Source: Symbiodinium natans
Taxonomy: Eukaryota; Sar; Dinophyceae; Suessiales; Symbiodiniaceae
Direction of reading: 5' to 3'
Length of the DNA: 64,000 nucleotides
Assembly (NCBI GenBank): GCA_905221605.1
Contig: CAJNDS010001336.1
Span: 232,473-296,472 of the forward strand
In this document: positions 1-12,836 of the stretch, one piece after another
How the letters are laid out: each line of letters starts with the position of its first letter
How positions within the stretch are numbered: position 1 is the stretch's first letter
Made by a program: the position numbers and the translations under genes
The notes under the pieces: model-generated
What the model saw: only the letters and a program-made list of their open reading frames with translations
Databases searched by the model: none
Told to the model about the DNA's origin: nothing

Positions 1-1440
1 CCATACCCCGAAACCCTAAACCCAAACCCCTAAACCCTAAACCCTAAACCCTAAACCCTAAACCCTAAACCCCCTGAAAAGCCTTCCAGACCCCGATTCA
101 TCCCCTCGCCCTGAAGCCCCCCCACCCCCCCCCCCCCTATTCGGGTTTGGGGCTTAGGCTCTTAGCGTTAAGGGTTTAGGCTCCCCATGCACCATGAAAT
201 AACTATAATGCGACTATTCAATACTAGGGGGTGGGTGGGGTGAGGTGAGGTTGAATACTAAGGGGGAAGGAACTTAGGATGTTCGCCCTTATGCGCACTG
301 TCCTTAATAGGGATCATCGTACCTATTGTAATGCCTATTAAGGACTGTTAGTATAAGGGGGAACATCCCAAGGTCAAACCCGAAACCTCTGAGCCCTAAA
401 CCCTGAACCCTAAATCCTAAACCCTAAGCCCCAAACCCGCAGCGTCCTGGATGCTCGTTTCCACGATGGCCTCCTGACCGGCGCCCGCTGCGGACAGGTC
501 TGCGGGCACCTGTTCCAGGTGGAGGCGAGTTGAGGTTCAGGGTTTAGGGTTTAGGGTTTCGGGTTTAGGGCTTGGGGTTTAGGGTTTAGGGTTTGGGGTT
601 TAGGGTTTAGTGTTTTAGGCAAAGTTTAGGGGTTAAGCGGTTTAGAAAGTTGAGGGGTTTATGGGTTGAAGTTGGGGGTCGAGGCTTTCAGGATGGGCGT
701 CAAGCAGATTCAGCCCTACATCCTAAACCCTCAAACAGGGCCTTCTGAAGAACATCCATGGCAGGCGCTAAACCCTTGACGCTATGAAGTAACCCTTTAA
801 AAAAAAACAGCCCGAACCCCTAAACACCACAAAATATCCACAAACGCAGCCACGAGAGGGGACTTAATCATTAGAATCGGGTTTTAGGGGGGTATTGCAG
901 TACATTTAAAAAAGGACCATACCCTAAACCCTAACCCTAAACCCTAAACCCTAAACCCTCTGTTGCCGTGCCACCTGCAGCTGCAGCTGCAGCAGCAGCT
1001 GCCCAGCGAGCCACCGGGCAGGGGCTGGCGCGTCCTTTTGGGTTCAGAAGGGGGGGGTTTAGGGTTGAGGGTTTGGGGGTTTAGGGTTTACGGTTTTGGG
1101 GGTTTTGGGTTTAGGGTGTGGGGTGAAGGGTCTAGGGTGTAGGGCTTAGGGTTTAGGGCTGAAAGTTTTGACGGTTCAAGGCTGGGAGTTGGTCCACTTG
1201 TGAGCAACGTACGTAGGAACTGACAGCGAGAGCCCTGAAAAAATCAAACTTCCATGTGTTCCAGACCCAGGAGCAGCCTAGGAATAAATCGGGTGCCCTT
1301 TTTGGTTTAAAGGAGGTTCTAAGGGAACCGAAACCCCCAAAAAAGGAACTAAGGGCCTACTCGAGGTCATAGGGATACAAGTAGGGTTGGCTTTCTACAG
1401 AGTTGTGTAGGGTTATGACGGTTATGTAAGGCTGTACTGG
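1..1440. repeat. Telomere-like repeat field with short GC-rich islands
   Basis: Tracts of CCCTAAA (best at 11-72, 385-430, 920-958) and TTTAGGG (540-612, 1060-1165) are separated by short unique islands. Two islands, 436-533 and 960-1055, are GC-rich and lie between a CCCTAAA tract on the left and a TTTAGGG tract on the right, an arrangement repeated through the window. Both islands are open in several frames and have AG|G or AG acceptor-like edges, so they may be exons, but I cannot fix strand or frame. The tract at the left edge is too degenerate and too interrupted to be called a chromosome end. Confidence 0.75.
277..368. mobile_element. Hairpin (MITE-like) element, family A copy 1
   Basis: Ends are inverted: GGATGTTCGCCCTTAT at the left faces ATAAGGGGGAACATCC at the right. 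Inside, CTGTCCTTAATAGG faces CCTATTAAGGACTG. A second copy of the same design is at 46,021-46,105. There is no coding capacity. It looks like a miniature inverted-repeat element, or an RNA-folding intron element. Confidence 0.65.
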
Positions 1441-2584
1441 AATGGTTTGCCCACTGGCCTTTACATGAGCGTCGATTTTATTTGCTGGCGGGCGCAATGA
1501 GCCTATTTTAATGTTCGGTCCCTGATCTCGTTTGCTTTAAAACACCTCTTCCGGGCCAATGTCGTCTTAAGGGGTGATCTCGTTCAGTATTGAATATACT
1601 TGGAGTGTAGTGAGTGATATAGTTGCCCTTAACCTTCGCCCGGTAACCCATAGTGCTTCTCTGAACAACTCTGTCATTTCCACCCGTTTACGGTTAGGGT
1701 TTAGGGAGCAGGGCTCAAGTTGTTGCGAAGACGTGCCCCAGTACTCTTGTTGCCTCCGTGGAAAGCAACTAAACAGGAGACATTTCACTCCTAAACTGGC
1801 CCTAAACCTTCCAGCCCTGTCTCAATAACTCCTAAACCCTAATCCTTGTGATTGTGCCTCCCATGGCCCTCTGGCTTCTGTAGCTGCCTTCGTGCAATTT
1901 TTTGATCACGTTTGGATCTCGTTTGGGATCGGCAGCAAGCTCCTGGCCCGCCAGACCCCCTCAATCCCCAACCTGGGCCGAAGCGGTTGAGCCTCAAAGG
2001 CTTCTGAGTCTAAGCGGTTCAAAGCGCAGCCGCCGTTCCCAGCGAGCAGCTTTTGCCAGCAATAGCCTACGCGAAACCAACTCTTCATCGTTTACCCAAC
2101 GCCTTCACACAACTATACATGGTGTCTGTGTATATATAACTAAACAAAGGCTTAGTTATATATCTATATAGTATAGGTACAGATAAGGATTTTGTATGCA
2201 ATATATGCAAGTAAACAAGTACAAGTATAAATCTCTTCATTCTACAACATGATCTCGTTTGATGTTCGGCCCTGATCTCGTTACCGAGAGAGAGCGACAC
2301 CCCAACCAAAAAATAGTGCACACCCAAAGAAACTCTGCTCGTGCGTAAATAAAAGCGGTTGCTCGACATGTTTTTCTCAACATCAACCTTGGATAGCCGT
2401 TAAGGATACCCCACGTAGGGCCAGGTCATCTTGCGTACAGCTCTCCTTCTCAGCACCCATCAGACGCCGACCTAAACGCCAAAACCCCAAACCCTGAGCA
2501 CCCCTGGAAGCCCAAGACCCTAGATCCCCGAACCCCCTGACCTAAAAACCCAAGACCTTATTTTCTGACAAGAATATTTGAACT
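1441..2584. other. Unique AT-balanced stretch, no gene recognised
   Basis: Telomere-like repeats are nearly absent here. Open frames on both strands are short (under 100 codons) and have no recognisable domain. A short phrase, ATGTTCGG(T)CCCTGATCTCGTT, occurs near 1511-1533 and again near 2263-2282, and GATCTCGTT recurs three more times, which suggests remnants of an older repeat. I see no RNA gene. Confidence 0.5.
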
Positions 2585-2835
2585 TTAAGCCCTAAACCCT
2601 AAAGGCTAAACCCTAAACCCTAAACGCCAGGTACTGCCTGCGCGACTGCAGGCAGCACCGCGCGCAGCGACTGAAGCCTCTCCCAGGAAAGGGTAGATTT
2701 AGGGTTTGGGGTTTAGGGTTTAGGGTTTCGGGTTTAGGGGTTTAGGGTTGAGTTTTGGGTGTAGTGTTGAAGGTTGAGCTCCTAAACCCTACACCCTACA
2801 CCCTTAGGGGCGAGTAGACACTTTTCTATATATAT
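2585..2835. repeat. Telomere-like tracts around a GC-rich island
   Basis: CCCTAAA copies (2585-2630) and TTTAGGG copies (2697-2750) flank a GC-rich island at about 2631-2690. The island is open in several frames on both strands. On the plus strand it has an AG acceptor-like left edge and a GTAGAT donor-like right edge. It may be an exon, but this is unproven. Confidence 0.6.
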
Positions 2836-3174
2836 ATATATATATGTATATGCAATATAGGTTAACACATACATACAGACATAGATACATAAATACTTAC
2901 TTGTATACCTTCCTGTATAACACATGTATGTCTACAAAGGAAAATACGACGCCCCCCCAACACGGAGCCTCACTCTCGGAACCAAGCCCTGCGCCTGGTG
3001 GGCTCTGCCCGCATGGCCAGCAAGGACCAGAGTGCAAAGCAGCAGCCAGGCCAGAGGGGACTGTCCTCAAGACGAGGGAGTTTGGCGCAAAACGGTTTCT
3101 CGCAACTAAGCAAGAACGGCAATGAGGTGCTTGAACTTGCAGGCGGGCGGGCGGGCGGGCGGGCGTGCGGGCGT

Positions 3175-3770
<596 letters not shown>

Positions 3771-3893
3771 GTGCTGATGTGTGTCGCTATGCGTGTTGGT
3801 GTGAGCCAGCCCCTACCTCGACCCGCCAACCCCACCCCCCCAACCCCAAGTTGTCCGGACAACTCGCAGAAGGCCCGAAACCCCTGCTTAGTG

Positions 3894-4013
3894 GGTTCAG
3901 GGTACTTAGTAGCCCTTAGTTATAATTCACTTTGAAGCCCCTTTAAGTGCCCTGATGGGCTTACAAGTGGGATATAAGTGCAGATATACTTGGGTTACTA
4001 AGTACCCTGAACC
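3894..4013. mobile_element. Hairpin (MITE-like) element, family B copy 1
   Basis: The left end GGTTCAGGGTACTTAGTA is the inverted complement of the right end TACTAAGTACCCTGAACC (18 bp). The interior is AT-richer and non-coding. A diverged relative with the same left end lies at 30,759-30,873. Confidence 0.7.
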
Positions 4014-4029
4014 TCCAAGTGCCCTTCAA

Positions 4030-5463
4030 AACAAAAACCCTGAAAGCCCAGCCCGCCCCAAAAGCAGCCCTAAACCCCAAACCCTAAAACCTAAACCCTA
4101 AACCCCAAACCCTAACCCCTAAACCCCAAAAGCGGGCCGAGGGCCTCTCCAGGAGGGCTGCCATCGTTGTGACGCCAGGGCGCCTCCACACAGAGCCTGC
4201 AAAGGGTGCCAAGGCCGAAAACTAGGGGTTTAGGGTTTGGGGTTTAGGGTTCAGGGCTTGGGTGTTAGGGTTTGGGGTGTAGTTTCGAGTTTGGAGTTCA
4301 CGGCTTGTTCAGAGTTTAAAAGGGTTCAGAGTTTGGAACCAGGTCTTAGTGTTCATGGTTTGCTTACTGGTTCTTAAGGGAAGTAGAAGGGGCTGTCAGG
4401 TCCAGGGTTCTATTTAGCACCGCGCCCTCGAGGCCAGGCAGGGAAGCAACCTGATGCAAATGGGCTCTGGGCCCATCATGCTTGCCGCACTTGTCCATCC
4501 CTGCGCAAGAACGAGCGCGCAATCCAGAGCGAAGTTTGATCAGCCCAGGCTCATGCGATTTGGAAGCGCGTAACTGATGAGTGCCGGTTGCAAATGTGTA
4601 CTTCGAGTGCGTCCTCATCAGACAAGCCTTGCGATCAGTCCGAGGTACTGGGTAAATGCCCGTGGGCCAAGTTGCGGCTACAGGGATGTGTCTGTTTTCG
4701 GTTCAGAGTTGAGGGCTTGTTGGATATTTTTTCGGTTCTAGGGTTTTGGGTGTAGGTTTCTGGGTTGAAGGGCCTTGGGTTCAGGGTTGCGGTTAAGGGC
4801 TCCGGATTAGGGTTTAGGGCTTTGGGCCTTTCAAGTTTTGGGTTTGGGGAGGGCTTAGGGTTTGGGGATTGAGGGTTAGGGCTTGGGGCTTGGGTCCTTT
4901 TGGCTTCAGGGTTTAGGGCCGTGAAGGTCAGGGTTTAGGGTTTACACATTCGGGTTTTAGGGTTCAGGCTGTAGGGTAGAGGCTTTCTTCAGCAAAAAAG
5001 GGGTTTTTAGGGCCGTTAGGGCTTAGGGTTAAGGCTTTAGGGTTTGGGGTCTGTGGTGCTGAGGGTGTAGGGTCTTTAGGACATGGAAGAAGTTTAACTA
5101 GGTACCACCGTTGTTTTTAAAAAATAAGGGTTAGGGTTTCTTAGGGAACCTATACTAAGATATCGCCGGACAAGGAGGAGTCAGTCCCACTCTGGGTCCC
5201 AGTAACTCCCTTAAACCCTAAACCCTAAACCCCTGAGGGCAGCTCTTCCGAGCCAAGCTCCCTGTAAGTCCCAGACCCTAGAACCCCAAAACCCTGAACC
5301 CTAAACCCGAACTCCTCTAAACCCTACACCCTAAACCCTAAAACCTAAACCCTAAACCCTAAACCCTAAACCCTAAACCCTAAACCCTGAACCCTGAACC
5401 CTGAACCCTGAACCCCTGAACCCTGAACCCAGAACCCAGAACCCTACACCCTAAACCCTAACC
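4030..5463. repeat. Degenerate telomere-like field
   Basis: CCCTAAA tracts (4070-4130, 5214-5463, the latter partly CCCTGAA) and TTTAGGG-like text (4225-4300, 4735-5080) surround a GC-rich island at about 4131-4220 and a unique stretch at 4330-4680. The island is open on both strands. On the minus strand it has a good acceptor-like CCCTTTGCAG|G. I recognise no protein family in it. Confidence 0.6.
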
Positions 5464-5567
5464 AAGGGCTGCCGCCCAGGGGCAGGATTCGGCTGAAGCG
5501 ATCGGGGCTCTGACCCAGGCCTCTCGGCTTTAGAGGGCTTTAGAGGGCTCCTTGTCGGGTTATGGGT

Positions 5568-5655
5568 TCATAGGGTCATAGGGTCATAGGGTCATAGGGT
5601 CATAGGGTCATAGGGTCATAGGGTCATAGGGTCATAGGGTCATAGGGTCATAGGG
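5568..5655. repeat. TCATAGGG octamer array
   Basis: About ten near-perfect copies of the 8-mer TCATAGGG, embedded in telomere-like sequence. It is one of several places where a single variant of the telomere-like unit has been amplified locally. Confidence 0.9.
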
Positions 5656-5970
5656 TTTAGGGTTTCGGGTTTCGGGTTTAGGGCTTAGGGCTTAGGGTTT
5701 AGGGTTCAGGGTTTAGGGTTTAGGGGGATTTTGGGGGTTTAGGGGATTCAGGGCTTGTAGAACCCATTCTGAACAATTTGGAACCCTGGAAAATTGATAA
5801 TTCTTGCTGTTTCTGAGGCTAAGGAACCAGAGGAACAACTTCGTGGTGGAGGGCTGGGATGCCCCCTTGCGGTCGAACCCGAAACTCCGGATTCTAAAAG
5901 GCCACCCCCACTGCCCCAACCTGGCAGTGCATTGGGCTGCTTGCTCCAGCTGGCGAGCTTGCTGCCTTGA

Positions 5971-8900
5971 GCATCAGTTGGCCCCCTTGCTGGGCGTGAG
6001 GGCCCCGACCAGGGCATCATCAGCATCAGTTGGCCCCTTGCTGGGCGTGAGAACCCGACAAGGCGAGCATCATCAGCATCAGTTGGCCCCCGTGCTGGGC
6101 GTGAGGGCCCCGACCAGGGCATCATCAGCATCAGTTGGCCCCCTTGCTGGGCGTGAGGGCCCCGACCAGGGCATCATCAGCATCAGTTGGCCCCTTGCTG
6201 GGCGTGAGAACCCGACAACGCGAGCATCATCAGCATCAGTTGGCCCCCGTGCTGGGCGTGAGGGCCCCGACCAGGGCATCATCAGCATCAGTTGGCCCCC
6301 TTGCTGGGCGTGAGGGCCCCGACCAGGGCATCATCAGCATCAGTTGGCCCCCTTGCTGGGCGTGAGGGCCCCGACCAGGGCATCATCAGCATCAGTTGGC
6401 CCCTTGCTGGGCGTGAGAACCCGACAAGGCGAGCATCATCAGCATCAGTTGGCCCCCGTGCTGGGCGTGAGGGCCCCGACCAGGACATCATCAGCATCAG
6501 TTGGCCCCTTGCTGGGCGTGAGAACCCGACAAGGCGAGCATCATCAGCATCAGTTGGCCCCCGTGCTGGGCGTGAGGGCCCCGACCAGGGCATCATCAGC
6601 ATCAGTTGGCCCCCTTGCTGGGCGTGAGGGCCCCGACCAGGGCATCATCAGCATCAGTTGGCCCCTTGCTGGGCGTGAGAACCCGACAAGGCGAGCATCA
6701 TCAGCATCAGTTGGCCCCCGTGCTGGGCGTGAGGACCCCGACCAGGACATCATCAGCATCAGTTGGCCCCTTGCTGGGCGTGAGAACCCCACAAGGCGAG
6801 CATCATCAGCATCAGTTGGCCCCCTTGCTGGGCGTGAGGCCCCGACCAGGGCATCATCAGCATCAGTTGGCCCCCTTGCTGGGCGTGAGGGCCCCGACCA
6901 GGGCATCATCAGCATCAGTTGGCCCCCTTGCTGGGCGTGAGGGCCCGACAAGGCGAGCATCATCAGCATCAGTTGGCCCCCTTGCTGGGCGTGAGGGCCC
7001 CGACCAGGGCATCATCAGCATCAGTTGGCCCCCTTGCTGGGCGTGAGGGCCCCGACCAGGGCATCATCAGCATCAGTTGGCCCCTTGCTGGGCGTGAGAA
7101 CCCGACAAGGCGAGCATCATCAGCATCAGTTGGCCCCCGTGCTGGGCGTGAGGGCCCCGACCAGGACATCATCAGCATCAGTTGGCCCCTTGCTGGGCGT
7201 GAGAACCCGACAAGGCGAGCATCATCAGCATCAGTTGGCCCCCGTGCTGGGCGTGAGGGCCCCGACCAGGACATCATCAGCATCAGTTGGCCCCTTGCTG
7301 GGCGTGAGAACCCGGGCGCATCATCAGCATCAGTTGGCCCCCCCGAAGGGGAGCATCATCAGCATCAGTTGGCCCCTTGCTGGGCGTGAGAACCCGACAA
7401 GGCGAGCATCATCAGCATCAGTTGGCCCCCGTGCTGGGCGTGAGGGCCCCGACCAGGACATCATCAGCATCAGTTGGCCCCCTTGCTGGGCGTGAGGGCC
7501 CCGACCAGGGCATCATCAGCATCAGTTGGCCCCTTGCTGGGCGTGAGAACCCGACAAGGCGAGCATCATCAGCATCAGTTGGCCCCCGTGCTGGGTGTGA
7601 GGGCCCCGACCAGGGCATCATCAGCATCAGCTGGCCCCTTGCTGGGCGTGAACCCGACAAGGCGAGCATCATCAGCATCAGTTGGCCCCCTTGCTGGGCG
7701 TGAGGACCCCGACCAGGACATCATCAGCATCAGTTGGCCCCTTGCTGGGCGTGAGAACCCGACAAGGCGAGCATCATCAGCATCAGTTGGCCCCCTTGCT
7801 GGGCGTGAGGGCCCGACCAGGGCATCATCAGCATCAGTTGGCCCCCTTGCTGGGCGTGAGGGCCCCGACCAGGGCATCATCAGCATCAGCTGGCCCCTTG
7901 CTGGGCGTGAACCCGACAAGGCGAGCATCATCAGCAGCAGTTGGCCCCCTTGCTGGGCGTGAGGACCCCGACCAGGACATCATCAGCATCAGTTGGCCCC
8001 TTGCTGGGCGTGAGAACCCGACAAGGCGAGCATCATCAGCATCAGTTGGCCCCCTTGCTGGGCGTGAGGGCCCCCAGGGCATCATCAGCATCAGTTGGCC
8101 CCTTTGCTGGGCGTGAGGGCCCCGACAAGGGCATCATCAGCATCAGCTGGCCCCTTGCTGGGCGTGAGAACCCGACAAGGCGAGCATCATCAGCATCAGT
8201 TGGCCCCCTTGTTGGGCGTGAGGACCCCGACCAGGGCATCATCAGCATCAGCCCCTTGCTGGGCGTGAGAACCCGACAAGGCGAGCATCATCAGCATCAG
8301 TTGGCCCCCTTGCTGGGCGTGAGGGCCCGCGAAGGGTATCATCAGCATCAGTCGGCCCCCTTGCTGGGCGTGAGAACCCGACAAGGCGAGCATCATCAGC
8401 ATCAGTTGGCCCCCTTGCTGGGCGTGAGGGCCCGAGAAGGGCATCATCAGCATCAGTTGGCGCCCTTGCCGGGCGTGAGAACCCGACAAGGCGAGCATCA
8501 TCGGCATCAGTTGGCCCCCTTGCTGGGCGTGAGGGCCCGAGAAGGGCATCATCAGCATCAGTTGGCCCCCTTGCCGGGCGTGAGAGCCCGACAAGGCGAG
8601 CATCATCAGCATCAGTTGGCCCCCTTGCTGGGCGTGAGGACCCCGACCAGGACATCATCAGCATCAGTTGGCCCCCTTGCTGGGCGTGAGAACCCGACAA
8701 GGCGAGCATCATCAGCAACAGTTGCCCGAGAAGGGCATCATCAGCATCAGTTGGCCCCCTTGCCGGGCGTGAGAACCCGACAAGGCGAGCATCATCAGCA
8801 TCAGTTGGCCCCCTTGCCGGGCGTGAGAACCCAACAAGGTGAGCATCATCAGCATCAGTTGGCCCCCTTGCTGGGCGTGAGGGCCCCGACCAGGGCATCA

Positions 8901-10330
8901 TCAGCATCAGTTGGCCCCCTTGCCGGGCGTGAGAACCCGACAAGGCGAGCATCATCAGCATCAGTTGGCCCCCTTGCCGGGCGTGAGAACCCGACAAGGC
9001 GAGCATCATCAGCATCAGTTGGCCCCCTTGCTGGGCGTGAGGGCCCGAGAAGGGCATCATCAGCATCAGTTGGCCCCCTTGCCGGGCGTGAGAACCCGAC
9101 AAGGCGAGCATCATCAGCATCAGTTGGCCCCCTTGCCGGGCGTGAGAACCCGACAAGGCGAGCATCATCAGCATCAGTTGGCCCCCTTGCCGGGCGTGAG
9201 GCCCGACAAGGCGAGCATCATCAGCATCAGTTGGCCCCCTTGCCGGGCGTGAGAACCCGACAAGGCGAGCATCATCAGCATCAGTTGGCCCCCTTGCCGG
9301 GCGTGAGAACCCGACAAGGCGAGCATCATCAGCATCAGTTGGCCCCCTTGCTGGGCGTGAGGGCCCGAGAAGGGCATCATCAGCATCAGTTGGCTCCCTT
9401 GCCGGGCGTGAGAACCCGACAAGGCGAGCATCATCAGCATCAGTTGGCCCCCTTGCCGGGCGTGAGCACCCGACAAGGCGAGCATCATCAGCATCAGTTG
9501 GCCCCCTTGCTGGGCGTGAGGGCCCGAGAAGGGCATCATCAGCATCAGTTGGCCCCCTTGCCGGGCGTGAGAACCCGACAAGGCGAGCATCATCAGCATC
9601 AGTTGGCCCCCTTGCTGGGCGTGAGGGCCCGAGAAGGGCATCCTCAGCATCAGTTGGCCCCCTTGCCGGGCGTGAGAACCCGACAAGGCGAGCATCATCA
9701 GCATCAGTTGGCCCCCTTGCTGGGCGTGAGGGCCCGAGAAGGGCATCATCAGCATCAGTTGGCCCCCTTGCCGGGCGTGAGAACCCGACAAGGCGAGCAT
9801 CATCAGCATCAGTTGGCCCCCTTGCCGGGCGTGAGAACCCGACAAGGCGAGCATCATCAGCATCAGTTGGCCCCCTTGCCGGGCGTGAGAACCCGACAAG
9901 GCGAGCATCATCAGCATCAGTTGGCCCCCTGCCGGGCGTGAGAACCCGACAAGGCGAGCATCATCAGCATCAGTTGGCCCCCTTGCCGGGCGTGAGAACC
10001 CGACAAGGCGAGCATCATCAGCATCAGTTGGCCCCCTTGCCGGGCGTGAGAACCCGACAAGGCGAGCATCATCAGCATCAGTTGGCTCCTTTGCTGGGCG
10101 TGAGGGCCCGAGAAGGGCATCATCAGCATCAGTTGGCCCCCTTGCCGGGCGTGAGAACCCGACAAGGCGAGCATCATCAGCATCAGTTGGCCCCCTTGCT
10201 GGGCGTGAGGGCCCGAGAAGGGCATCATCAGCATCAGTTGGCCCCCTTGCCGGGCGTGAGAACCCGACAAGGCGAGCATCATCAGCATCAGTTGGCCCCC
10301 TTGCTGGGCGTGAGGGCCTGACAAGGCGAG
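5971..10330. repeat. Minisatellite of ~51-54 bp units (about 80 copies)
   Basis: Every unit contains GCATCATCAGCATCAGTTGG followed by CCCCTTGC(T/C)GGGCGTGAG. Three versions of the variable half are seen: GGCCCCGACCAGGGC, AACCCGACAAGGCGAG and GGCCCGAGAAGGGC. In the left part the versions alternate as ~52+53 bp pairs (105 bp, a multiple of 3). In the right part units are 51 or 54 bp, so some frames stay open for kilobases on both strands, for example the plus-strand frame at 7941-9941. That openness follows from unit length and lack of stops, so I do not call genes. Related core sequences reappear at 36.3-37.2 kb. Confidence 0.95.
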
Positions 10331-10399
10331 CAGACCCCTGGGCGCAAGGGCCCGACAAGGCGAGCAGGGGAGAACAGGGCCCTGCTTTCAGGCCTGTGC

Positions 10400-11480
10400 T
10401 GCTCCAATCCTAAACCCTGAAGCCCTCAACCCTCAAACCCTAAGCCGCTAAAGCCCCAAAGCCCCAAAGCCCTAAAGCCGCTAAAGCCCTAAAGCCCTAA
10501 AGCCCTAGAGCCCTAGAGCCCTAGAGCCCTAGAGCCCTAAAGCCCTAAAGCCCTAAAGCCCTAAAGCCCTAAAGCCCTAAAGCCCTAAAGCCCTAAAGCC
10601 CTGAACCCCGAATACCGAAATCCTAAACACGTAAACCTTCCGCGAAAGGAAGCCGCCGCCTGGTTTTGCCGTGTCTGCAAAAAGGACAGGCCCTCAACTC
10701 GGGAGACCCCAAACCCTGAACCCTAAACACTAAATCCTGAACCCGAGAAGCTAAACCCTAAACCCTAAACCCCAAACCCCAAACCCCAAACCCTAAACCC
10801 TAAACCCTCTAACAGCCCCACTGTCCGCCTTGCACGAAGCTGCGTAGCTCGGTGTCTTGGGGCCGCTCCTTTGCAGGCTGCGAGATGGCTTCTTCCTTAG
10901 GGCTTCAGGGTTTCTTCGGGAGCACTGGGCAACAAGTTAGGGCTTAGGGCTTAGGGCTTAGGGTTTGGGGTTTGGGGTTTAGGGTTTGGGGTTTGGGGTT
11001 TAGGGTTTAGGGCTCAGGGCTCAGGGCTTAGGGTTTGGGGTTTAGGGTTCCTAAACCTGGGACGCCAAGCCCTGAAGCCGCAAGGGACATTGCAGCCATG
11101 AACTCCCCCCCCCCCCCCCCCCCCCCCCCTGGCCTACCAAACACCCTAAACCCTAAACCCCAAACCCCAAACCCCAAAACCCAAACCCCAAAACCCAAAC
11201 CCCAAACCCCAAACCCCAAACCCCAAACCCCAAACCCCAAACCCCAAACCCCAAACCCCAAACCCCAAACCCTAAACCCTAAACCCTAAACCCATCCCCC
11301 GCCTTGGGGCTTCCCCCCCCCCAGCCTCCTCGAGCCAGCAGGGTGACGAAGCCACCATCTCCTCCGGGGCTTTTAGGGTTTCGGGTTTAGGGTTTTTAGG
11401 GCTAGGGTTTAGGGGTAGGGTTTAGGGGTAGGGTTTAGGGGTTTAGGGGCTGGAGGGCTTAAGGGTTTGAGGGTTTGAGG
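10400..11480. repeat. Telomere-like field with CCCTAAAG and CCCCAAA arrays
   Basis: The 8-mer CCCTAAAG is amplified at about 10,447-10,602, with a CCCTAGAG patch inside. CCCTAAA/CCCCAAA lies at 10,755-10,808, TTTAGGG/TTTGGGG at 10,934-11,045 and CCCCAAA at 11,142-11,292. A GC-rich island at about 10,810-10,905 lies between oppositely oriented tracts and is open on both strands. A poly-C run sits at about 11,106-11,130. Confidence 0.8.
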
Positions 11481-12640
11481 GTTTTAGGCTCTATGTCTCA
11501 GGCCAGCGCTTTGGCTTCTGGTGAAAGGGCATTTGATCCCTAAACCCCAGACGGGTTCCGGGGCCTTGGCAGGAGACACAGAGAAGCCAACGTAGGGGGC
11601 CGGAATAAAAATCCAGCCCCTCAATTTTCCAATTTACGAAAGCCAGCCCCTCGATTTCTTGAATTTAAGAAATCCAGCCCTCAATATCTTAAAATTAAGA
11701 AATCCAGCCCCTCAATTTCTTAGATTTTTGGAATCGAGGGGCTTATTTGGGAGGAGGGGGGCGGGGGACCCTCAATGAAGAAATTAATGGGCTGGATTTC
11801 TTATTTGAGGCGCGGCGGGGGGGACCCTAATTGAGGGGCTGGATTTCGTATTTGATTTCTTATTTAATGCGGAAAGGGGGTGGGGGGGGACTGGATTTCT
11901 TATGTGAAGGAGGGGGGCAGGGGGGGGGTGGGGGGGGGAGGACCCCCAAACCCCTACAATTTCAGAAATCCTAGAATTTGTTTATCCAGCGCTGTCACAG
12001 TGCCTTATCTCAATTCCTACAACCCTGCCAATCTCCACCCCCAAAACACTGGTAGAACCACAAATCCTCAAACCCTGAACGGAAAATCCTAAACCTGAAA
12101 CATCAAAAACCTTGGCCCTCCTGGGAGCCCTGCGCCCCCTCTTAGTACCCCCCGTAGCTGCCGCCCTTAAATCACCTCAATTCGGCTTAACTGTCCCTCA
12201 GTAGTCTGGAACGTGGGGGGGCTAGTATAGAGGGGTAGTCCCCCTAAACCCTAAACCCCTATAAAGCAGGAGGAGGCCTCACTTCCATTTGCACTCACCA
12301 GTAGCGATTTCGGGCTTGGCGAATTGCCCATGCAATCTCTGCATTGAGAGCAGGTGTGCCACATATGTGAGCTGGTTTGGCCCTGGCACATGCTACCTCC
12401 TGAACCCTAAACCCTAAACCCCTAAAAGCCTACAGCCTAAACCCTAGACCCCTAGAAAACCTACAGCCTGAAGCCCTAAACCTCGGAGCCCTGAGCGCCC
12501 CTGTTACTACCCCCCCTAGGTTCCCCCCTCAAATCAGCTTAATTAGGCCGAATTGTCCGCCTTAAGTACGGCGGGAACCTAGTGGGGATACGTAGCATAG
12601 AGGGTGGCAGTAGAGGAACCCTAAACCCTAAACCCTCAAC
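11481..12640. other. Unique and hairpin-rich stretch, no gene recognised
   Basis: Contains repeated phrases of the type AAATCCAGCCCCTCAAT and its complement (about 11,605-11,850), forming a local inverted, partly tandem repeat. Two related hairpin-like elements follow at about 12,138-12,232 and 12,502-12,602. No open frame has recognisable content. Confidence 0.45.
12502..12602. mobile_element. Hairpin (MITE-like) element, family C
   Basis: CCCCCCTAGGTTCCC at the left faces GGGAACCTAGTGGGG at the right. A sequence of the same layout (CCCCCCGTAGCTGCCGCCC ... GTGGGGGGGCTAGTATAGAG) lies at about 12,138-12,232. Both end with a similar CTAGTATAGAG/GTAGCATAGAG phrase. Non-coding. Confidence 0.55.
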
Positions 12641-12649
12641 CGAAAAGCC

Positions 12650-12700
12650 CTCCGCGCAAGGCCTGCGCCAGTTGGGCGACCCCGGCAGCTGCCTGTGGGT
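12650..12700 (-). other. Possible exon (GC-rich island between inverted telomere-like tracts)
   Basis: Read on the minus strand, the island follows an acceptor-like CACCCACAG|G and encodes a protein-like string (AAAGVAQLAQALRGGLF) before TTTAGGG-type sequence resumes. The plus strand is also open, so this is a weak call. Confidence 0.3.
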
Positions 12701-12708
12701 GCTTTAGG

Positions 12709-12836
12709 TTTAGGGTTTAGGGTTTAGGGTTTAGGGTTTAGGGTTTAGGGTTTAGGGTTTAGGGTTTAGGGTTTAGGGTTTAGGGTTTAGGGTTTAGGGT
12801 TTAGGGTTTAGGACTTTGGGTTTAGGGTTTAGGGTT
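12709..12836 (+). repeat. TTTAGGG telomere-like array
   Basis: About 15 perfect copies of TTTAGGG followed by variants. CCCTAAA copies lie about 90 bp to the left in the opposite orientation, across a GC-rich island. Confidence 0.95.

Noticed and set aside
1-72. True chromosome end at the left edge
   Set aside because: Orientation would fit, but the tract is short and degenerate, and identical tracts occur internally throughout 46 kb.
5971-10330. CRISPR-like array
   Set aside because: Units are tandem and the variable part falls into a few recurring types, not unique spacers; eukaryotic context; no cas genes.
5748-10358. Many overlapping long frames (up to 666 codons) in the minisatellite, on both strands
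   Set aside because: Open in several frames at once because the unit lacks stops and has lengths near multiples of three; recorded only as a repeat and as a question.
11028-11289. PKPQTPNP / GFGVWGLGF repeat proteins
   Set aside because: Translations of CCCCAAA/TTTGGGG repeats in two orientations.
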